DNA of 64,000 bases. Source: Methylobacterium sp. 2A. GTDB lineage: Bacteria > Pseudomonadota > Alphaproteobacteria > Rhizobiales > Beijerinckiaceae. Position numbers and translations under genes: made by a program. The stretch lies in contig NZ_VUOK01000064.1 in assembly GCF_009806555.1 (NCBI RefSeq), positions 281 through 64,280 on the forward strand, in the 5' to 3' direction. A model generated the notes under the pieces. That model had not been told where the DNA came from. It did not search any database and saw only the letters and a list, made by a program, of their open reading frames with translations. The first letter of the stretch is position 1; every line of letters begins with the position of its first letter. Of this stretch, positions 9,895 to 18,433 are shown in pieces.

Positions 9895-10212
9895 ATGGAC
9901 GACCTTTTCGAGACGGACGACGATCTCCCGGTGCCGGAGGGCGGTTTCCTCCGCCTGCTGCCGATCATCAACCGCCGCGGCCTGCACGCCCGGGCCTCCG
10001 CGAAATTCGTGCAGACCGTCGAGCGCTACGATGCCGCCGTCACGGTCACTCGCGCGGGCGAGACCGTGGGTGGGCGGTCGATCATGGGTCTGCTGACCCT
10101 GGGCGCCGCCATGGGCACGCGCATCGCCGTCACGGCCGTGGGCCAGGATGCGGAGGCCTGTCTCGATGCCATCGAGGCGCTGCTCGCCAACCGGTTCGGT
10201 GAGGACGAATAG
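9895..10212 (+). CDS. HPr-family phosphocarrier protein
   Basis: This 105-aa protein has the HPr fold: NRRGLHARASAKFV with phosphorylatable His31, and GGRSIMGLLTL with the regulatory Ser62. HPr accepts phosphate from EI; in alphaproteobacteria it mainly serves a regulatory PTS with HPr kinase rather than sugar uptake. An acidic N-terminal extension (~15 residues) precedes the domain. No other PTS gene is nearby. The start ATG 9895 is chosen over the longer frame at 9790 because the upstream residues have no family match. It converges on nth with a 6-nt gap. Confidence 0.88.
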   Translation: MDDLFETDDDLPVPEGGFLRLLPIINRRGLHARASAKFVQTVERYDAAVTVTRAGETVGGRSIMGLLTLGAAMGTRIAVTAVGQDAEACLDAIEALLANRFGEDE

Positions 10213-10218
10213 CGGCGT

Positions 10219-10929
10219 TCAGACCGCCTTGCCGGGCCACACGCACAGGTCCGAGACCGGGCAGCGTGGGCAGGCCGGCTTCCGGGCCGTGCAGGTGTCG
10301 CGCCCGTGGCGGAACAGCCAGATATGGGCCCCGTCCTTGAACCGCTCGGGCACGATCCGCGCGAGGCCGTCCGCGACGGCGTCCACGGTCGGGCCGGGCG
10401 CGAGCGGGATCCGGTTCGAGACCCGGAACACGTGCGTGTCGACCGCGATCACCGGCTCGTGGAAGGCGAAATTGGCGGTGACTTCGGCGCTCTTGCGGCC
10501 GATGCCCGGAAGGCGGCGCATCGCGGTGGAGCTGCGCGGCACGACGCCGCCGAATTCGGCGATCAGCACCGCCGACAGCTTGACGATGTTGCGCGCCTTC
10601 GACGGCCCGAGCCCGACCGGCCGGATGATCTCGGTGATGCGCGCCTCGCCCAGCGCCAGCATGCCGGCGGGGTCGTGAACCTCGCTGAACAGCGCCTCCG
10701 CGATCCGGGCGACCGTCGGTCCGGTCGACTGGGCGGAGAGCAGCACGGTCACAAGCAGCCGGAACGGATCGGCCTCATCGAATCCGGCTTTCGGATCCGG
10801 ATCGGCCTCGGAGAAGCGGGACATCACGGCGGCGGCCCGTTCGGCCGCGTCGCGTGCGATGGGACGGACCGGCTTGGCGGCCGCCCGGCGCGGTGAGGAT
10901 CGAAGGCCGTGGAGGGTGTCGCGCGCCAT
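10219..10929 (-). CDS. nth: endonuclease III (DNA glycosylase/AP lyase)
   Basis: The 236-aa protein carries the helix-hairpin-helix LPGIGRKSA with the catalytic Lys146, the catalytic Asp164 in AVDTHVFR, and a C-terminal 4Fe-4S cluster motif C-X6-C-X2-C-X5-C (CTARKPACPRCPVSDLC). It removes oxidised pyrimidines in base-excision repair. An Arg/Ala-rich N-terminal extension of ~30 residues precedes the core. It lies downstream of the acetyltransferase-like gene on the same strand, 63 nt apart. Confidence 0.95.
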   Translation of the reverse strand: MARDTLHGLRSSPRRAAAKPVRPIARDAAERAAAVMSRFSEADPDPKAGFDEADPFRLLVTVLLSAQSTGPTVARIAEALFSEVHDPAGMLALGEARITEIIRPVGLGPSKARNIVKLSAVLIAEFGGVVPRSSTAMRRLPGIGRKSAEVTANFAFHEPVIAVDTHVFRVSNRIPLAPGPTVDAVADGLARIVPERFKDGAHIWLFRHGRDTCTARKPACPRCPVSDLCVWPGKAV

Positions 10930-10992
10930 ACCGGGGAGCTAGCGTCCCGGGCATGCACCAGACAGATCCTGGCTGCGCGGCCGATTGACTGC

Positions 10993-11859
10993 TCAGGCCC
11001 GGGCGCGCCGCCACGGCACCGAAGCCGCGCCGGTCCCGAGATGCAGGGTCCCGGCCACGATGTCCCCCGCCCGGCGCAGGAACTCGACCCGGAGCGCACC
11101 GCGGCGTCCGAACAGGCGACTCACCACGCGCACCAACGAAGCCTCTGCCGGATCGGCGATGATCGGACGCCGCGCGGTGCGTGCATCAAGGGTGAGGAAG
11201 GTTTCGACCGCATCGCGCACGGCCTGCGCTCCGGTGACCGTACGGATCTCGGCGACCGGCGCCTCCCATCCGGCGGGCCGGATCCCGATCAGGTTCGCGG
11301 CGGGCACCGATCGCGGCAGGGCCGAAAGGTCCGCCACCGACATGAGGCGGGTCCGCTGCGCCGGCCGTGCCGGCTCGACCGCTCCGACGAGCCGGCACGG
11401 GTGGCGCAGCGCGCCGAGCCGTTCCCGAAGCGCCCGGTCGACAGCCTCGGCCGCAGCGCGCTCGACCAGGGCGGCGGCCTCGGCTTCGGCGGGCTGCCAG
11501 GGACGGGCTCGTCCCCCCCAGACCGGATCCGGCATCGCCAGCGGCACCACGCCCTGCAGCGCCTCCCGACCGGTCTCCGCGTCGCGGTCCCAGACCAGGG
11601 CGATCGCGACCCGGCGGCCGGCGGGGCGATGCTGGGCAAGGGGCAGCAGGTGATCGGGGTCGCGCAGCGGATCGGTCACGGCGTTCCGGACCAGCATCGC
11701 CCGCCACGCGGATACGGACGCCGCGTCCACGTCCGCGGGCCGATGGAGATCGACGCGCCACGCGGCAGCCTGGTCCGGCGCTCGCCCGGTGGAGGGCTTG
11801 GCCGCGCCTCCGGCTTCGACGGAGAGGCCGCCCTGTATCACGGTGAAGCGTGGCGCCAT
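10993..11859 (-). CDS. hypothetical protein, divergent/short BcsL-like GNAT relative
   Basis: This 288-aa protein has no family I recognise outright. Its layout follows the BcsL/CelD-type acetyltransferases: an N-terminal segment with LVWDRD...ALQGVVPLAMPDP, and a C-terminal segment with VETFLTLDAR...RVEFLRRAGDIVAGTLHLG. The latter aligns by eye with FLDLERAGWKGR...ALTLDGRPIAVSLALVG of the gene at 25178. It is about 90 residues shorter at the C-terminus, so the acyl-CoA fold may be incomplete. It sits 95 nt downstream of the CobW gene on the same strand. Confidence 0.5.
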   Translation of the reverse strand: MAPRFTVIQGGLSVEAGGAAKPSTGRAPDQAAAWRVDLHRPADVDAASVSAWRAMLVRNAVTDPLRDPDHLLPLAQHRPAGRRVAIALVWDRDAETGREALQGVVPLAMPDPVWGGRARPWQPAEAEAAALVERAAAEAVDRALRERLGALRHPCRLVGAVEPARPAQRTRLMSVADLSALPRSVPAANLIGIRPAGWEAPVAEIRTVTGAQAVRDAVETFLTLDARTARRPIIADPAEASLVRVVSRLFGRRGALRVEFLRRAGDIVAGTLHLGTGAASVPWRRARA

Positions 11860-11954
11860 CGCGTGTCCTGCCTCTCGACGCTTCGTCCCGTTTCGGGACG
11901 CCTCGGCGCCTCCGAAGCGCCATTCGGTGCGCGCATTTCAAGGCCGGTGCCGGG

Positions 11955-13091
11955 TCAGGGACCCGGGATCGCCAGGGGATTGTCGGTGAGAGCGGCAGCG
12001 TCCGGCGCATCGACGCGCGGACGTCCCAGGAACGCGTCCCAGAGCTGCCGGACGAAAGCCGGATCGAGATCCTTCAGGATCAGAACGAGCCGGGACGTAT
12101 GGTCGGGATCCGGCCAAGCCGGCAGGGTGAGCGGTGCGTGGAAGACGTGCTGGACCCCGTGCACCACCAGCGGCCGTTCGGGATCCTCGGCAAGAGCCAC
12201 GAGGCCTTTCAGCCGCAGCAGCTTCGGCCCGTGCCCCGACCGGAGCAGGTCCATGAACATCTCGAAGGCGGCGCGCGGCACGGGCGCCGCGCTGGTCAGG
12301 CAGACAGCCTGGATCGACGCGTCGTGCCGGTTCACGTCGGCTTGGGCGTGATCGGCCTGGGCGTGATCGGCCTGGGCGTGATCCGCCTGGGTGAGGGCCT
12401 CATCGCCCAGCCATGCGCGCACGTCGGCCCCCTTGTCGGCCCCCTTGCCGTCGAGCCCGAACAGGCCGCCGAGCAGCGTCTCCGCGGGTGCGTCGGGCGC
12501 AACGATCGGAGCCCCCGGGTTGAGGGTGGCGATCCGCGCCCGGATCGCGGCGGTGTCCTCCGCGAGATCGGCCTTGGTGAGCACGATCCGATCCGCGATG
12601 GCGGCCTGCCGGACCGCCTCGGGATGCGCGTCCAGGGTGTCGGCCCCCGTGACCGCATCCACCACCGTGATGACCGCCTGGAGGCGGAAACGCAGCACGA
12701 GATAGGGGTGGTAGATCAGAGCGTGCAGGATCGGGGCGGGGTCGGCGAGGCCCGTCGTCTCGATCACCACGCGGCGGAACGCGCCGATCCGCCCATTGTC
12801 GCGCTTGCGCAGGAGATCTTCGAGGGTGGCGATCAGATCGCCGCGCACCGTGCAGCACAGGCAGCCGGCGCCGAGCAGGATCATGTCCTCGTCGACGGTC
12901 TCGATCAGCAGGTGATCGAGACCGATCTCGCCGAACTCGTTGACGATCACCACCGTGTCGGCGAGCGCCGGATCGCGCAGGAGCCGGTTCAGCAACGTGG
13001 TCTTGCCGGCACCGAGGAAGCCGGTGAGCACCGTGAGCGGGATCGGCTCTGGGCGTCGCGGATCGGGGGCAGGCGTAGGGCTGACTGACAT
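11955..13091 (-). CDS. CobW/COG0523 family GTP-binding metal chaperone
   Basis: The 378-aa G3E GTPase has the P-loop GFLGAGKTT, the metal-binding CxCC motif (GCLCC) and LTKAD as the guanine specificity motif, followed by a CobW C-terminal domain. Between the two domains is a His/Asp-rich linker made of the 5-residue unit QADHA repeated three times, then VNRHD. Relatives deliver zinc, cobalt or other metals to target enzymes; the metal here cannot be told. The start MSVSPTPAP is chosen because upstream residues show no similarity. Neighbouring genes do not reveal the client. Confidence 0.9.
   Translation of the reverse strand: MSVSPTPAPDPRRPEPIPLTVLTGFLGAGKTTLLNRLLRDPALADTVVIVNEFGEIGLDHLLIETVDEDMILLGAGCLCCTVRGDLIATLEDLLRKRDNGRIGAFRRVVIETTGLADPAPILHALIYHPYLVLRFRLQAVITVVDAVTGADTLDAHPEAVRQAAIADRIVLTKADLAEDTAAIRARIATLNPGAPIVAPDAPAETLLGGLFGLDGKGADKGADVRAWLGDEALTQADHAQADHAQADHAQADVNRHDASIQAVCLTSAAPVPRAAFEMFMDLLRSGHGPKLLRLKGLVALAEDPERPLVVHGVQHVFHAPLTLPAWPDPDHTSRLVLILKDLDPAFVRQLWDAFLGRPRVDAPDAAALTDNPLAIPGP
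12338..12392 (-). repeat. 15-bp tandem repeat encoding QADHA units
   Basis: The unit CGGCCTGGGCGTGAT (plus strand) occurs three times in a row at 12338-12352 (one mismatch), 12353-12367 and 12368-12382, with a partial fourth copy. On the minus strand it encodes QADHA repeats inside the CobW-family protein. Its length is a multiple of 3, so copy number can change without breaking the frame. Confidence 0.9.
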
Positions 13092-13152
13092 GGGCGTCGA
13101 GGTAAGGATTCCCGGCGCCCGCGGCAACGCAGCAACCGCCGCGTGGGAGCGC

Positions 13153-14637
13153 CTACTCCTCCGCGGAGGCCTTCTTGTCGGCCGGCTTCCTGGCCGGGGC
13201 CGGCTTATGCGCGACGGTCTTCGGGGCCGGCTTGGACAGGCCCTTGCCCGGCTTGGCTTCCGGCATCGACGGCGTCGTCGCGGCGGTATAGGCGCTGGCC
13301 GACCGGGGAAGCGCATGGGCCGGCTTCGCGGCGACCTTCGCGGCCGGCTTGGGCGCGGATTTGGCCGCCTGCTTGGCCGCCTCCTTGGCCGCCTGCGCGC
13401 GTTCCGCCCGCTCGGCGTGCGCCTGCTTGGCCGCTTCCAGTGCCGCCAAACGCTTGGCCTTGGCGGCTTCGAGCTTGGCGGCCCGGCTGTTGGCGGCCGC
13501 GGCCTTCTGCTGGGCCTCCTGCGCGTCGAGGATCTGCTGGCCCTCGGCCGGGTTGCGGCCGATCCAGACGGCGACCGGCTGCAGCGGCGCCCGCGGCGGC
13601 AGGCTCCGGGCGCGCAGGGCCGGGTTGGAGAAGGCCGCCATCGCGAGCGCCGGCGAGTTGGCCGCCGCGCCGCCGATCAGCTGCGCGGCCGAGCCGGGGG
13701 CGGTGAGGGCACCGGGGCCATCCTCGATGGCCGGGGGCTTCTTGCCGCCGCACACGAAGGGCCGCATGTCCGGCGGCTGGGGCAGGGCGGAGGTCGGCAG
13801 GGCATCGAGCGTCGGGCTCGTCCAGCCGGCGCTCTGGGTGAAGGCGTAGTCGAACAGGTCGGCGGCCTTCACGTCGCGCTCGCGCGGGCTCGGCTGGCCC
13901 ATCACGATGGTGATGATCCGGCGGCCGTTGCGGGTGGCGGTCGCCACAACGTTGAAGCCGCCCGCGCAGATGAAGCCGGTCTTCATCCCGTCGGTGCCCG
14001 GATAGCGCCCGAGCAGGCCGTTGTGGTTGGGCATGACGGCCCGGCCGAACTGGATCGCCGAGATCGAGAACAGGTCGTGGGAATCGGGGAAGTCGCGGAT
14101 CAGCGCCCGGGCCAGCACCGCCATGTCGCGGGCCGAGGTCCACTGGCGCGGATCGGGCAGGCCGTTGGGATTGTACCAGTGGCTGTCGCGCATGCCGATC
14201 CGCTGGGCGGTCTCGTTCATCAGCGCGGCGAAGTTGTCGATCGAGCCGCCGAGGTTCTCGCCGATCGCGTAGGCGATGTCGTTGGCCGACTTCACCATGA
14301 TGATCTTGAGGGCGTTGTCGAGGGTGAGCTGCGTCCCCGGCTTGAAGCCCATCTTCGAGGGCGGCTCGGCGGCGGCGGCGGCCGAGATGGTGATCATCGA
14401 ATCGAGCGAGACCTTGCCCTGCCGCACGAGATCGAGGGCGACGTAGGTGGTCATCAGCTTCGTGATCGAGGCCGGATACCAGGGATCGGTCGGCGCCTGC
14501 GCGTAGATCACCTTCCCCGAATCCACGTCCGCCACGAGGATCGGCGCCGTGACCGCATCCGCGGCGCGGATCCCGGCGAGCAGCCCCGCCAGCGCCGCGA
14601 ACCCGACGGTGAATCGCCGGAAGAGAGAAGAGGACAT
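13153..14637 (-). CDS. D-alanyl-D-alanine carboxypeptidase (PBP5/6 type) with Lys/Ala-rich tail
   Basis: The 494-aa protein starts with a signal peptide (MSSSLFRRF... to ADA), then the serine-type penicillin-binding core: S57-x-x-K (PASITK), SAN (MVKSAND) and KTG (GMKTGFI). It removes the terminal D-Ala of peptidoglycan stem peptides in the periplasm. The last ~120 residues are Ala/Lys/Pro-rich with low complexity (repeats like AAKQAAK and KPAAKVAAKPA), unlike the amphipathic C-terminal anchor of E. coli DacA. The start is placed at MSSSLF, since the longer frame upstream shows no leader. Confidence 0.92.
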   Translation of the reverse strand: MSSSLFRRFTVGFAALAGLLAGIRAADAVTAPILVADVDSGKVIYAQAPTDPWYPASITKLMTTYVALDLVRQGKVSLDSMITISAAAAAEPPSKMGFKPGTQLTLDNALKIIMVKSANDIAYAIGENLGGSIDNFAALMNETAQRIGMRDSHWYNPNGLPDPRQWTSARDMAVLARALIRDFPDSHDLFSISAIQFGRAVMPNHNGLLGRYPGTDGMKTGFICAGGFNVVATATRNGRRIITIVMGQPSPRERDVKAADLFDYAFTQSAGWTSPTLDALPTSALPQPPDMRPFVCGGKKPPAIEDGPGALTAPGSAAQLIGGAAANSPALAMAAFSNPALRARSLPPRAPLQPVAVWIGRNPAEGQQILDAQEAQQKAAAANSRAAKLEAAKAKRLAALEAAKQAHAERAERAQAAKEAAKQAAKSAPKPAAKVAAKPAHALPRSASAYTAATTPSMPEAKPGKGLSKPAPKTVAHKPAPARKPADKKASAEE

Positions 14638-14902
14638 GCGCGCCCGACTCGTCAAAGGATCGCCAGATTCGGCACCGTGAGGCGCCGCAGGTCCGGCCGA
14701 GGGGCCGGATAGAGGGCACAACGCGAGCGGCCGCCGTTCGGTCGCCGCGCTGCACCCTGGCATCAACGTGGCCACCGTGGCGAGAGCAAGGCGAGAGCCG
14801 GGCGCGGCCCTGCGCGGCGTGGTTGTCTGTGGTCCCCGATCCGCACAGCGCCTATCTGCAACCGAGAGGCCGCACGGGCCATCGTGCGCGACACAGACTG
14901 AG

Positions 14903-15541
14903 ATGACGGTGGGTTACGCGGTCAAGGAACTTTTCCACACCCTTCAGGGAGAGGGCGCCCAGGCCGGGCGCGCGGCCGTGTTCTGCCGCTTCGCCGGGTG
15001 CAATCTCTGGTCCGGCCGCGAGGCGGATCGCGCGGCCGCTGCCTGCCGCTTCTGCGACACGGATTTCGTCGGCCTCGACGGCGAGGGCGGCGGCCGGTTC
15101 GACGACGCCTCCACCCTCGCCGCCGCCATCGCGGCAACGTGGGAAGGGGGCCCGGCGAACCGCTACGTGGTCTTCACGGGCGGCGAGCCCCTGCTTCAGC
15201 TCGACGGGCCGCTGATCGAGGCCGTACATGCACACGGGTTCGAGATCGCGATCGAGACCAACGGCACGCTGCCGGCGCCCCCCGGCATCGACTGGATCTG
15301 CGTCAGCCCGAAGGGGGCCAATCCGCTCGCGCAGACGACCGGCCACGAATTGAAGCTCGTCTATCCGCAGGCGGATGCCGACCCGGCGGATTTCGTTGGC
15401 CTCGATTTCCGCCACCGCTTTCTCCAGCCCCTCGACGGGCCGGGCCGGATTGCCAGCACGGAGGCCGCGATCGCGTATTGCCGGCGGGATGCGCGCTGGC
15501 GGCTTTCGCTCCAGACCCACAAGATGATCGGGATCCCGTAG
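14903..15541 (+). CDS. queE: 7-carboxy-7-deazaguanine synthase
   Basis: This 212-aa radical SAM protein contains LFHTLQGEG near the N-terminus and the cysteine motif C-X14-C-X2-C (AGC...CRFCD), the extended version of the radical SAM triad known for QueE of proteobacteria. GGEPLLQ is the SAM-binding GGE motif. QueE converts 6-carboxy-tetrahydropterin to CDG in queuosine synthesis. No queC or queD is next to it. It is divergent from the carboxypeptidase across ~265 bp. The ATG 14903 is preferred to the longer upstream frame. Confidence 0.94.
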   Translation: MTVGYAVKELFHTLQGEGAQAGRAAVFCRFAGCNLWSGREADRAAAACRFCDTDFVGLDGEGGGRFDDASTLAAAIAATWEGGPANRYVVFTGGEPLLQLDGPLIEAVHAHGFEIAIETNGTLPAPPGIDWICVSPKGANPLAQTTGHELKLVYPQADADPADFVGLDFRHRFLQPLDGPGRIASTEAAIAYCRRDARWRLSLQTHKMIGIP

Positions 15542-15692
15542 GGCCTGAATCCGGTCGGTTTAGATCGCCGTACCCACGGTCGACGGCGCCATGTTTGTTC
15601 ATAGCGACTTCCCCATACGACGCTCCCGGACGAATCCTGGCCTCAGACCGTGAGTGCAGATTGCACTTGGTACAGCGCGGCGATTACCGCAG

Positions 15693-16100
15693 TCACGTCG
15701 ATGCCGGTTCTATCGCTTTCCCATGCGCGATCTTGTTTCTGTGCTCGTAGTATCGCATCGCGAGAGCCCACGCGCTCCCCTTCCCCGCCTGCTTGTCGAG
15801 CAACAGTGAAAGCCTATCCTCGAATTTGGTCTTATCCACATTATAAGTGTAAAATTTCCGCCGCTCAGCCCAATCCGGATGCGATTGACCGGCTGAGATC
15901 ACGGTCGCAAATTTAACGTTGATCTCACTTTCCAGCTGGCCCCATAGCAGAACAAAATAGGCATTGTCATTGAAGCGTCGAAAGTCTTGGACGGACGCCT
16001 GTCGGGCAGAATTGTTGCTGTTAATGGCATCGTCGAGCTGGCCAAATAGATAGTTGTCGGTCTCCGTATAGGCCGCCAAAATCTGAGGCACCAGATTCAT
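15693..16100 (-). CDS. HEPN-motif protein, second gene of a two-gene module
   Basis: The 135-aa, largely helical protein ends with YEHRNKIAHGKAI, which has the R-N-x3-H (Rx4H) signature of HEPN RNases at R121-H126. HEPN domains occur in toxins such as HepT, in anticodon nucleases and in CRISPR effectors. Its ATG overlaps the stop of the preceding gene (ATGA, 16097-16100), so the two are co-translated, as in toxin-antitoxin pairs. A hand count of one 60-base line here gives 50% GC, far below the surroundings, which suggests recent transfer. The substrate and family are not known to me. Confidence 0.7.
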   Translation of the reverse strand: MNLVPQILAAYTETDNYLFGQLDDAINSNNSARQASVQDFRRFNDNAYFVLLWGQLESEINVKFATVISAGQSHPDWAERRKFYTYNVDKTKFEDRLSLLLDKQAGKGSAWALAMRYYEHRNKIAHGKAIEPAST

Positions 16101-16534
16101 TGCAGTGCTGCGAGCCAGGAAGATCGATCGAGCGCTTTCATGTTCCCGCGCGCGCCCGGCTCAGAGATGCGCCACCCTGAACCCGCACTCGGCGGCACCC
16201 CCGTGATAAGATGCCGTCGCGCACCGGCGAGCAGATCGAGCCGGCCATCTCCGCCGATGATCCAAAGACCATACGGAACGATCTTCGCCTTCCAACCGAC
16301 GCTGTCATAAATGTTCAGCACTGGAAGATCGATCGGAGGGATCCCATAGTTTTTCATTAATCCTTCGTGCATTCTGAGATGCTGCGAAGTATCCAATTTA
16401 TAGTCTTCTGGAGACCAATCTCTCAGCTGTCGATAAAGTGCATCGATGCGATCTCGCCATTCACCCACCCGCGCTTGGACGGTGGCGAAGTTGTTCTCTT
16501 CGACATCTTCGGCGAGAATCGCATAAGAGGACAT
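16097..16534 (-). CDS. hypothetical protein, first gene of the HEPN module
   Basis: This 145-aa protein is of a family I do not recognise. The N-terminal ~60 residues are helical and charged (VQARVGEWRDRIDALYRQL); the second half looks like beta structure (VPYGLWIIGGDGRLDLL, ARRHLITGV) and ends in a short charged tail. There is no signal peptide or membrane segment. It immediately precedes and overlaps the HEPN gene, the position of an antitoxin or sensor partner, but that role is only an inference. GC content is low, like its partner. Confidence 0.65.
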   Translation of the reverse strand: MSSYAILAEDVEENNFATVQARVGEWRDRIDALYRQLRDWSPEDYKLDTSQHLRMHEGLMKNYGIPPIDLPVLNIYDSVGWKAKIVPYGLWIIGGDGRLDLLAGARRHLITGVPPSAGSGWRISEPGARGNMKALDRSSWLAALQ

Positions 16535-16699
16535 GGGTGAATCTGACCAGCGCGATCGTCACACAATGCGGCCGGCGGTGCCCGAAGTCGAGTGGCGCGG
16601 ACCGCGGTTCGACCGAGCCAACCGTCCGCACCGAAAGAGTTTCGGATCCGACGCTGATAAGATCGCCGGAGCATGGTGACGCCTTGCCGATCCTTGCAT

Positions 16700-17614
16700 T
16701 CACCACTTCATGGCCGCGCGCTGCACCCGGGCAGCCCGGATCGCCGAGCGCGCGTATCGCCCGTCGGCCAGGACCGGATCCGGCTCCTCGTCGGACAGCA
16801 CCGCGCGCCGAAGGGCCGCCAGGACCGGATCACCCCAGGCAGCGAGCAGACGCCCGAATGCCGCGTGCCGCGCCGCGTCGAACGGGATCGCCCGACCGGC
16901 CGCATCCTTGCCGGGATGGGCCGGGTGCAGAGCCGCGACGGGCACCCAGCCCTGCGGGATCGGCGCCGTGGCCGCATGCGTCCTTCTCAGTCGTAGGAGC
17001 TTCGGAAGGATGTGGCTGTGCGGCCCGGGCTCGGCGATGCTGCCCGGAGCCGGGATCGCCGTATAGACCTCGATCCGCCCGATCCGGGCGATGAAGACAC
17101 GATGCGGGCTCGACGCCGTGAGCGCGGCGACGACCGGATTGCCGGGCTCGAAGAGCGGCCGGCCGCAGGCGGCTCGCAGGCGGCCGATCAGGTCGGGAGC
17201 GGCCACGCGAACGCAGGCGTCGACGGCGTCGAGGCCCAGGCCAAGATCGAACAGGATGCCGTCCCGGTCCTGGGGCCGGGCTGCCGCCGCGTCCGGCCCT
17301 AATTCGGTCAGCACCGCGCGCCTCCCCATCGCGCAGGCCGCGACCGGCAGACAGAGCGCGACCGCTTGGCTCCAGCTGCCCGTGAAGCCGGTCTCGTAGG
17401 CGACCGGTCGAAGCGCGGGCAGTGCCAGCAGGGCCAGCGCGCCGCGATCCGTCGCCAGCCCGATCCGTCCGTCGTCCTGGGGCCGCGCCGGCTCGTCGGG
17501 ATCCCTGCGGAAGGCTGCGACGGCGCCGTAGCTGCCGAGACTCCACGCGCAATTCGGGTCTGCAACCTGCGCGCGCAGCAGCGCCTCCACGGATCGCTCC
17601 GTCTGCCCCGTCAT
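16700..17614 (-). CDS. conserved hypothetical protein (possibly DUF6925-like)
   Basis: The 304-aa soluble protein has recurring motifs GSYGAVAAF, a run PHSHILPKLL followed by THAATAPIPQGWVP, and a Pro/Asp-rich C-terminal region with LSDEEPDPVL. It resembles a Rhizobiales family that I think is DUF6925, from memory only. No catalytic motif is evident; the two His of PHSH could bind metal. The ATG at 17614 is preferred, with a G-rich stretch upstream; the frame extends to 17656. It is divergent from rfbC. Confidence 0.7.
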   Translation of the reverse strand: MTGQTERSVEALLRAQVADPNCAWSLGSYGAVAAFRRDPDEPARPQDDGRIGLATDRGALALLALPALRPVAYETGFTGSWSQAVALCLPVAACAMGRRAVLTELGPDAAAARPQDRDGILFDLGLGLDAVDACVRVAAPDLIGRLRAACGRPLFEPGNPVVAALTASSPHRVFIARIGRIEVYTAIPAPGSIAEPGPHSHILPKLLRLRRTHAATAPIPQGWVPVAALHPAHPGKDAAGRAIPFDAARHAAFGRLLAAWGDPVLAALRRAVLSDEEPDPVLADGRYARSAIRAARVQRAAMKW

Positions 17615-17788
17615 CGGCCCCCACGTGATCGGCACCGAATGCCCACGCCTTGACACGGGTGTCGAATGACCGGAAGTCGCAGGCCGATCAACGAGGTTTG
17701 GTTCGGCGATGCGGAGGCCGGCTCGGAGCGGGCTCTAGCGCAGACGGTCGCCGCGCCGCGCCACGGGATCCGCTGGAAGGGCGCTGGC

Positions 17789-18340
17789 ATGGACGTCATC
17801 GAAACCGAGATCCCGGACGTGAAACGCATCGTCCCGAAGCGGCTGGGCGATGCGCGCGGCTGGTTCTCCGAGACGTTCCGCGTCGATGCCATGGAACGGG
17901 GCGGCATCACCAACACCTTCGTTCAGGACAACCAGTCCTTCTCCGCCCCGCAGGGCACGATCCGCGGGCTGCACTTCCAGATCGCGCCCCGGGCACAGGC
18001 CAAGCTGATCCGCGTGCTGCAGGGCGCCATCCTCGACGTCGCGGTCGATCTCCGCAGCGGCTCGCCGACCTACGGCAGGCACGTGGCCGTGACGCTCGAC
18101 GCCGAGACGGGCACGCAGCTCTTCATCCCGCACGGCTTCGCCCACGGCTTCTGCACCCTCACACCCGACGTGATGGTCGCCTACAAAGTCGACGCTTACT
18201 ACAGCCCCGAGCATGACCGGTCGCTCGCCTGGAACGATCCCGCAATCGGCATCCAATGGCCAGTCTCGGCCGAGGTGGCCATTCTGTCCGACAAGGATCG
18301 CCGCGCGCCGAAACTCGCCGATCTCGGGCCCGTCTTCTGA
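17789..18340 (+). CDS. rfbC: dTDP-4-dehydrorhamnose 3,5-epimerase
   Basis: This 183-aa cupin-fold enzyme epimerises C3 and C5 of dTDP-4-keto-6-deoxyglucose, the third step to dTDP-L-rhamnose. It shows the family signatures GTIRGLHFQ (catalytic His), LDVAVDLR and FIPHGFAHGF. The start MDVIETEIP has GGAAGG about 9 nt upstream; a longer in-frame extension to 17666 lacks similarity. It is the first gene of rfbC-rfbB-rfbD-rfbA on the plus strand. Confidence 0.96.
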   Translation: MDVIETEIPDVKRIVPKRLGDARGWFSETFRVDAMERGGITNTFVQDNQSFSAPQGTIRGLHFQIAPRAQAKLIRVLQGAILDVAVDLRSGSPTYGRHVAVTLDAETGTQLFIPHGFAHGFCTLTPDVMVAYKVDAYYSPEHDRSLAWNDPAIGIQWPVSAEVAILSDKDRRAPKLADLGPVF

Positions 18341-18433
18341 TCGAAGCGGCCCGTCGGCCGTAATTCCGTCACGGCGGCCGTCTTCTGACGCCCCGCCCAT
18401 CCGTTTGCGAACACTCCGAAGAGGTATCCTGCC

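Noticed and set aside
12338..12392. CRISPR-like array
   Set aside because: The 15-bp units are contiguous with no spacers and lie in frame in a coding region. No CRISPR array was seen anywhere in the window.
15542..16700. Prophage or insertion sequence as carrier of the HEPN module
   Set aside because: No transposase, integrase, attachment site or terminal inverted repeats are visible around the islet.
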